A DNA stretch of 64,000 bases from Xiphias gladius. Its lineage: Eukaryota > Chordata > Actinopteri > Istiophoriformes > Xiphiidae. Every line of letters starts with the position of its first letter. Within the stretch, counting starts at the first letter, position 1. This document shows, in pieces, positions 55,151 through 64,000 of this stretch. Made by a program: the position numbers and the translations under genes. The stretch covers positions 7,848,001 through 7,912,000 of the forward strand of contig NC_053418.1 of the NCBI RefSeq assembly GCF_016859285.1, in the 5' to 3' direction. The notes under the pieces are model-generated. The model made no database searches and was not told where the DNA came from. It saw nothing but the letters and a program-made list of their open reading frames with translations.

Positions 55151-56893
55151 TGTGAAGTTTCTCACAAAGTGCCGCATTGTGGACTTAACATGTCAAAAAA
55201 GTGAATGTTTCATTTACAAATGTTTGACCTTATTCACCAGGAATTCTTGTTCTTGTTCCAGCCCACGTTCTATCGAAACATTTTGTAGGTAGCAGTGTCA
55301 TGTCTGGTTCTGCATTAAACAAGCTATAATAAGAGCCACACTGGAGTGTGTTTCCAAAAGTCAAGGCAAAATAAAGTGGAAAAGCCGTATCCTTGGGATG
55401 GCAAATGTAAAAAAAAAAAAAAAAAAAAAAAGTCGGTGAGAAATAGAAGATAGTGAAAAGAACTCTGGCGTATGAAACAGTTCACACAAGCCCAGGCAGT
55501 AGCAAGGAGAGGAAAGTGCTGTGAAACTGCGATCCGATCGGAAGCATGAATATAAGGAAGTCTAGGAAGAAGGAAGAATCCCAGTAAACTGGAAGACGCA
55601 ATAATTATTTCCATAAGGAAACCTGGGAATGATGACCGATTGCCTTGACATCACACATCTGTAAAGTGACGGGACAAGGGGTGGAATGAGAGGTTAGTGT
55701 ACTTCTTGGGGGAAAAAAAAGGTGTATGGTGGCTACATACTTGTATGTATGTAGGCTGTCTGGAGGATGGAAAAAGGAAAGCTCAGGTAAATAAAGGGAC
55801 AGTGACTGCAGTGTTTTTTAATGCTGAGAAAACATATTACATGTTATTATTACGGAGGGAGGGGCTTCTGATCAAATTGCACTTAATGGAAGTTAGGGAA
55901 GTTTGTGGGTTTTAAGTGGACAGTCTTCATTAATATATTCACGTTACTGAGATCAAATATTATGGTGCCTTTGCAAGCGGTAGACACCATAATCAGAATC
56001 AGCTTTAGTGATACTCGTTGGCCATGTATGTTTGTGCAAACAAGGAATTTGACCCAGGTTCCCAGTGGCTATCGATTCACTTAAACACAGTACGCAGCAC
56101 CGTTAGTAATGTCCAGGGAGATGCACATGGACATGCAGCAAAAAAACAAGGACAACAGAGCTGAGCAAAGATAAATAAACGTGTAGGTGTAACAGTAGGT
56201 GTGTGCGGGTATGCACGTCTATGTACAGTATACACAGCCTGTTTGTATTCATTCTTCACAAGTGATGGATGATATGTACATTATTGCACAATGTGAGTTT
56301 TAAGCCAATACAACGGGATTTCTAGGTACAGTGGAATGTTTTAGAATTGCAGGGTTATTGCACAGGGTTTGTTTCCGATATTACCACAGCTGCGCTGCAA
56401 CATCCATCTGGGATTGCGTCAAAAACGTGAACGTACTCCTTTAGCCGAACTGGAAATTCGTAAAGACAAATTCATTGTATGAGAATAGGTGAACTTCAGG
56501 ATCAAGGCTGATTAAAACATCCCCCGGGTTCTTAAATGTTAAATGTGTCACCGGTAATTGTTATGAAATATTTATGTGGTGAAAATTCCGTTTATAAAAT
56601 AAATAAATAAATAAATAAACCAGCATAATAGCATCTCTTAGTGAAAAAGTGAGACCTTCGGTGGCATCTTGGACATGCTGTAATTACGCCTGGGTAGCAA
56701 TATAGCACTATAACGTTGGACGCTGCCCGCCATTAAAAAGAGGAAAGAAGAAGAAGAACGGGGAAGTTGTATACATCCATGATTTGTTTTGGCCACTACG
56801 CCAAAAAAGCCCGGCTCCGTCCCCGGGGCCTCGGCCTAGCTGGATGGCCGCGGTGACCGCGAACACTAGCCTCTCTTTTATCTCGCGTTAACC
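55151..56893. other. 3' flank of unit 4 and upstream region of unit 5
   Basis: ATTAAA at 55,314-55,319 and AATAAA at 55,370-55,375 are plausible poly(A) signals for unit 4. A poly(A) run lies at about 55,409-55,431 and an (AAAT)n run at about 56,598-56,618. CpG content rises at 56,810-56,890. No other gene is seen. Confidence 0.5.
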
Positions 56894-59004
<2,111 letters not shown>

Positions 59005-60297
59005 CAGAAACCTGGAAAAAAGTGAACCTACTGGCCCTGTCTGGACAAACGGCTGTCCATACGTTTGTTTTTTAAGTCCAATGTGAAGAATGTGAATTCT
59101 TCACCGTAATAAAGGCCAAAAATTACTGTCCATGTGCAAGATGTAACATAACAAATAACTGTGAAGCCTTAAATCTTAAATACAACATTAGATAGACAGT
59201 ATATTTTGCATAGCCTAATAATAATAATAATAATGACGGCCACTCAACATGTACTTAGATAATTTCCACCGTTCAACATTGCACTGATAGAGGGAACTAA
59301 ATTCCACCAAATATCTGCAAATTCTGGATGCAGATTACAGTACATTCTGTGTGTGCATGTATATTTTTGCCCCCCAAATGAAATCTGAAGTTCTGCCGTC
59401 CATAGTTTGCATCAAAACTTTGCATACTTTTTTGAGAAATCTACTACAGGTAACGATGTAAATAACTGGCTTGTGTAAATCCAATGACCTTATAATAAGA
59501 AATATGATCAATGATTTTTTTCTCAAACACAAATAGGTAGCTGTCTTATAGACATGACATGCTGATTTTTTAAAAAAGTGTCAATGGCAACAATAATGTC
59601 TTTTTTTTTTAAAATTCAACCATAAATAAAACAGTTCACTGTTTTGAGTATGGATAAACCATCGATAACATTTTTAGTCATGTAGTGCAACACAGACACA
59701 CATTTGTGTACACGAGCAGTTTTTTGCCGAATATGTTTTACAGTAACGTAAGCTGTTTTGACTCTGTTAGTGCTCACTATCTAATATGGAAAATGACACC
59801 TGCCTTAAGGTACAATAATAAAACAACCAGTTTTATAACCCTGCTTGTTCTTAAATGAAATAAAGTATTCTAAGAAAACGAACATTGACAACACACACTC
59901 AGCGGTCAGTTTATTAGGTACCCCTAGCCGTGAGGAATGCAGTCTTATACAACAGTCCTGCAATAAATCCTACCTTCATGAAGGTCATAATGTTCAGTTT
60001 TTGTTGAAATTATTTCAGTGATGTTCATTCAACTGTATAATAATATCAGAGGATGTGGTTTATGGTGCTGTTGGACTGCATTGCTTCATACAGAGAGGTT
60101 TCTTCTTTTATTTAGAATAGAAACACCTGTATACTGTATACTCCGGCCAGTAGGTGGCAGTATGAGCTATAGACCTGGTTTATTTCTGCAAACATGTCAT
60201 ACGGAAGTAAACAGGAAACTTGGGAACGCAAGTTTAGTAAGCTCAAATAGTTTGAGGAAGTTTTAGTGAAGGAAAGTATCTCAGTTTTAACTTAACA
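59005..60297. other. 3' flank of unit 5 and upstream region of unit 6
   Basis: AATAAA at 59,108-59,113 lies 104 bp after the unit 5 stop. The rest is AT-rich with a dispersed repeat (listed). No additional gene is seen. Confidence 0.5.
59896..60000. repeat. Dispersed fish repeat
   Basis: It begins CACTCAGCGGTCAGTTTATT and AGGTACCCCTAGC, a phrase seen in many fish genomes. It continues with a 60-bp block homologous to 41,041-41,100. Family name not known to me. Confidence 0.65.
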
Positions 60298-63200
60298 ATG
60301 TCTTCGGTGCAAAGTATGCGCCAGTTTGTCTGCGATCGACTAACTGCCGCTGCTCAAGAAATATTGGGAGCATTCGAAAACAAAATACAAGATTACGAGA
60401 CAGAAATCGCTCGTCAACGTAGGCTGTTGGGAGCCGTTCTGACGCCTGAGATAAAATTATGCCAGACAGGTTGGTAAGAAAAAAAAAAAAAAAAAAATCA
60501 AAGCGTTCTTCTCTAATGAAGACGGTTCTGTGTTAAGCAGGCGATGGTATCGGCCCATTCGCATTTTATCTTTGGCTATGGCATACCTCATCTCACAGAC
60601 GCAACATTTGCTTTCGAGAGAAGAGGGCTGTGATTGATTGATTATAGTTGGGCGCAGCGTGTTGCCAAGTAGCCGAGGCAGGCGCGTGCCCAGATTGTTA
60701 GCACACTTTCACGTGTTAATTTTTAACCAAACGCCACCCCATGCCATAAACGTGGAAGCCGCCACAGTCCTTAGGTCATATCCGCTGGGTGGCAATAGGC
60801 CACAGGACAATAACTGACGGGCACTAAAGCGTCGCCAACGGTCTAATCCACCGCTGCCGCGTCCAGGGCCTCCAGGGCAGAGGGGAGGTAGGCGGCCGCC
60901 CGGCGCGTAAAGCGGGGGAAGAATTCTTAGAAATGGATGACAAATGGCCTTTCTACTTTCAGAGGTCCGTCTCTGCCTTCGATTGAGGTCAAAACACGCT
61001 GGCACTCAGTGGAAAATTTCAGAAAATACCGTAAGACACTATACCAAACATTATAGGAAGATATTCCCTTAAGGCAGAGCTATTCAGCTGTGAAACATGT
61101 CTAAACTGAGTCGTTAATTTCAGTGCAGGCCCAAACTGTGCACTGTGAGCTGTGAAAAAAGAAGGCACATCGAAAATATGAGAATATGTCGCAACAGGGA
61201 GTATTTTCATGTAACGTTCCGGATTTACAGACGATGGTGATGACATGACGTAGGCCAGAAGTTGAGCGGAGTTGAATAAAGTTAAATTTGAAATAATAAA
61301 TTATTCTAATAGTCCCTCAGGGACACCAGTGGACACCTCAGGGCACCAAATTGTCCAGAAAACGGCCCTGGCTATGCTGGACTACTTTCTGACCCAAATA
61401 AATGCATTCAGCGAGGAATCAAATTTTGTCTCTGTGGTACGATGTGGTACAATCACAGAGACAGGCATTGGGGGCATGCCTTACATTTAAAATTGGAAGT
61501 GAAAACTGCCATTTAATGAAAGTTTAATTATTATTTTATTTGAACTAAAAATTATAACCCTTATAATCCAGCAGGTATGAACATTGTGGCCATTAATGTG
61601 TCATGCATGGCCAGTCCTTGGTAGGGGAACTGCTCATTAAAGACTTTCTTATTCATAACCGTTACATATAGGCTTATGTACGTACAAAACTTCATCACTG
61701 TCCCATTTCTTTGTCCCTCCCCATAGAGCTCTCACAGACATCTGTCCATATGGAGGAGGAGGCTCCCCTGAACCAGCAGCAGCAGCAGCACTGTAACCAG
61801 GAGACGAGCACCAGTGTAGTCAAACCAGTTCATCTGCAGGTTAAAGAGGAACACGAGGAAAAATGCATCAGTCAGGAACGACAGCAGCTGGCACAGCAAC
61901 AGGAGACTGATGCCTCTAAGTTGACTTCCACACGTGCGGCACGTGTCCGCAGTGATCAGTCTCAGCCTTTGGACACTGACCAGCCTCACACTGCAGCAAA
62001 TAAAGCTCCTCAGTCCAACATCCTAAACAAAGACACATTATCTGAATCTGACAGGGAGGGTTCTTCAGTATCAGTGCCAAACAGTGACAAGCACCTCCTC
62101 TCTCACGACTCTCGTGTAGCTGAGAGCCAAGATGCCATAACTTCTAACCACGGAAGTGTAAAACCAAATGGACATACTGAGTTAGCACCAAATGAGAAAA
62201 GCAACGAGGAGAACACAGCATCAGCTACGAATACGGAGCAAACATCAGATAAGAGATGTAATGATGAAAACACAGCATTAACCAGGAGTACCGAGCTAGC
62301 ACCAACGGAGAAATCTAACAATGAGACATCAACTAGAAGTACTGAGTCACCACCAAATAACAAACCCGATAATGGAAAAACAAAATCGGCTACAAGTACT
62401 GAGCTAACACCTGATCAGAACTCTAACGGTGAGAACACAACATCAGCTAAAAGTACTGAACCAGCACCAGATAACAAATGTAACAATAAGACCACTACAT
62501 CTACTAGTGATGGGAACACAACATCAAACAAAAGAACTGAGATAACACCAAACAAGAGAAGCAATGTTGAGAACACAGCATCAACTGAAAGTACTGACCC
62601 AACACGACATGTAAATGAAAATGAAAACAGGACCGTAACCAGAAATACTGCATCAGCACAAAATAGAGACCCGAAAGGGGAAGAACACAAGACACGGAAG
62701 AAACCCGATGATGGGAAAGCGACATCAACTTCAAGTATTAAACCAACACTAGGTCAGAAACGAAACAATGAGACAAAATCAAGCAGAAGTACAAAGCTAT
62801 CACCAAATAAGAATTGTAGCAGAGAGAACACAACATCAACTGAAAGCGCTGAACCAGCCCCTAATAAGAAATCCAGTGATGAGAAAAAATCAACCACAAG
62901 TACTGAACCAAGAGCAGATGATAAATGCAATCATAGGAAAACAACTTCTACTGAAAGTATTCAGCCAAAACCAGAGAGGAAACCCAGTGATGGGAAAAGA
63001 ACATCAACTACAAGTACCAAGCCAATACCTAATAAGAAAGATAATGATGGAACGACAATGTCTGCAAGAAGTGAGGAGCCAACGCTGCACAAGAGACAAG
63101 AGGACGGGAGCGCAACATCAAATGGAAGTACTGACCCAACACCAAGAAAGAGACGGAAGGATGACTGTACAACATCAACCAGTAGTACAGAGCTAAAACA

Positions 63201-63999
63201 TAGTGACAAACATATCAATGAGAGCGCAACATCAAATGGAAGTACTGACCCAACACAAAACAGGAAAGATGGGAACACTTCAAGCGGTAGTATCGAGGAT
63301 GACGAAAACCCTTACAAGTGTGACTGGTGTGGTAGAGTGATGACCAATTTCAAAAACTACAAATTCCATATGAAATCCCACACTGTCGAAAAGACTTTCA
63401 AATGCGACACTTGCGGGAAAATGTTCAGGGAGAGTTGGGACTTGAATAAACATGTAGTAATTCACTCTGTCGAGAAGCCTTTCAAGTGCAACGTTTGCGG
63501 AAACGGATTCAACCGGCGTTACAATCTCGACCTGCATCTTAGGGTTCACACCGGGGAAAAGCCGTACAAATGCGACAGCTGTGAGAAGAGCTTCAGCTCC
63601 TGTGTGAACATGAAGAAGCACATGAGAATTCACACAGGTGAGAAGCCTTACGCGTGCAGCGACTGCGGGAAGGAGTTTGCAGATTCTTCGTCTTTCAAAA
63701 ACCATCTGCGGGTTCATACGGGCGAGAAGCCCTTCAGGTGTTCCCACTGCAAGAGAAGATTTGCCACCAGGACAACTCTGAAGAGGCACACCCGAACACA
63801 CACCGGCGAAAAGCCCTATAAGTGCAATGTGTGTGAGAAGGTGTTCGGTCACAAAACGGACCTGAAAGGACACGTGAGGACACATACCGGGGAGAAGCCT
63901 TACAAATGTGGTACTTGTGGAGAACAGTTCTCCAACTGGTCAAAACTCAACAAGCACAAGATTGTCCACACAAGTGATGCACAAAGCTCCTCTGCTTAA
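60298..63999 (+). CDS. C2H2 zinc-finger protein, array unit 6 (8 fingers, expanded linker)
   Basis: Exons 60298-60469 (172 nt) and 61727-63999 join in phase 1 to 814 codons plus TAA, so the gene is complete one base before the window ends. [11 protein letters not shown] starts the N-terminal module ([33 protein letters not shown]). The linker opens [21 protein letters not shown] and keeps one SUMO-consensus VKEE; the second site is lost (LAQQQE). From residue 208 to about 575 the linker is a hydrophilic Thr/Ser/Asn/Lys-rich repeat region, and eight C2H2 fingers follow from residue 587 to about 806. Finger 1 has Met in place of the conserved Phe (GRVMTNF), and the linkers after fingers 1 and 2 are TVEKT and SVEKP rather than TGEKP. 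The length is nearly double that of the sister units, entirely from the repeat. Confidence 0.9.
60700..61010. other. GC-rich block in intron 1 of unit 6
   Basis: About 300 bp with markedly higher GC and CpG than the flanks. It is open on the minus strand for 98 codons (ending [15 protein letters not shown] and [12 protein letters not shown]). The sister introns lack it, so it looks inserted. I cannot assign it to a family; it could be a retrotransposed fragment or part of a mobile element. Confidence 0.4.
62176..63285 (+). repeat. Coding minisatellite, about 19 units of about 57 bp
   Basis: Within exon 2 of unit 6, imperfect tandem units encode roughly 19 residues each on the pattern TE-x-x-P-x-x-K-x-x-N-x-x-x-TS-x-x-S (for example [19 protein letters not shown] and TEPAPNKK-like units). 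Units differ by substitutions and a few length changes, yet the frame is never broken. The segment is predicted to be disordered, strongly polar and rich in Ser/Thr. Confidence 0.85.
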
Positions 64000-64000
64000 A

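Noticed and set aside
62103-63278. Minus-strand and plus +2 frame ORFs across the unit 6 repeat
   Set aside because: Periodic coding repeats leave other frames open; the sense frame joins correctly to exon 1 and to intact fingers.

Overview
The window looks like nuclear DNA from a ray-finned fish, probably a spiny-rayed (percomorph) teleost. The reasons are compact multi-exon genes with GT/AG introns, abundant (CA)n microsatellites, fish-type hAT-like MITEs, and a cluster of C2H2 zinc-finger genes with the acidic [15 protein letters not shown] linker common in percomorph genomes. The lineage call is inference; no marker gene fixes the species.

Layout. (1) 1-520 holds the last coding exon of a plus-strand gene I could not identify, with a poly(A) signal. 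(2) 5.3-34.3 kb is one minus-strand gene, atosb (fam214b). Seven coding exons lie between 5,317 and 12,197 and were joined here into a 644-codon frame. Probable leader exons lie near 13.8, 14.3 and 34.0 kb, giving a leader intron of about 19.5 kb full of simple repeats and transposon relics. A TATA/GC-box/CCAAT promoter faces left at 34.3-34.45 kb. (3) 36.5-42.1 kb is cenatac (ccdc84), minus strand, 12 coding exons, 397 codons. (4) 42.5-64 kb is a head-to-tail plus-strand array of six related two-exon C2H2 zinc-finger units. Units 1, 3 and 6 look intact, unit 4 is open but 3'-truncated, and units 2 and 5 are pseudogenes.

Each zinc-finger unit has the same plan. A first exon, exactly 172 nt in units 1, 3, 4 and 6, encodes a 57-residue module rich in Ala, Glu and Arg and ends in phase 1. 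A second exon encodes an acidic linker with SUMO-consensus tetrapeptides and then the fingers. No KRAB, SCAN, BTB or THAP domain is visible. Introns 1 of units 3, 4 and 5 carry the same hAT-like MITE in the same orientation just upstream of exon 2, so these units probably descend from one ancestor that already carried the insertion. Unit 6 has an expanded linker of about 19 imperfect 19-residue repeats.

The most interesting feature is this array: a lineage-expanding, non-KRAB zinc-finger family with its own N-terminal module and probable SUMO docking sites, showing birth, decay, array shortening and linker expansion side by side. A role in silencing transposons or other repeats is a hypothesis, not something the sequence proves.
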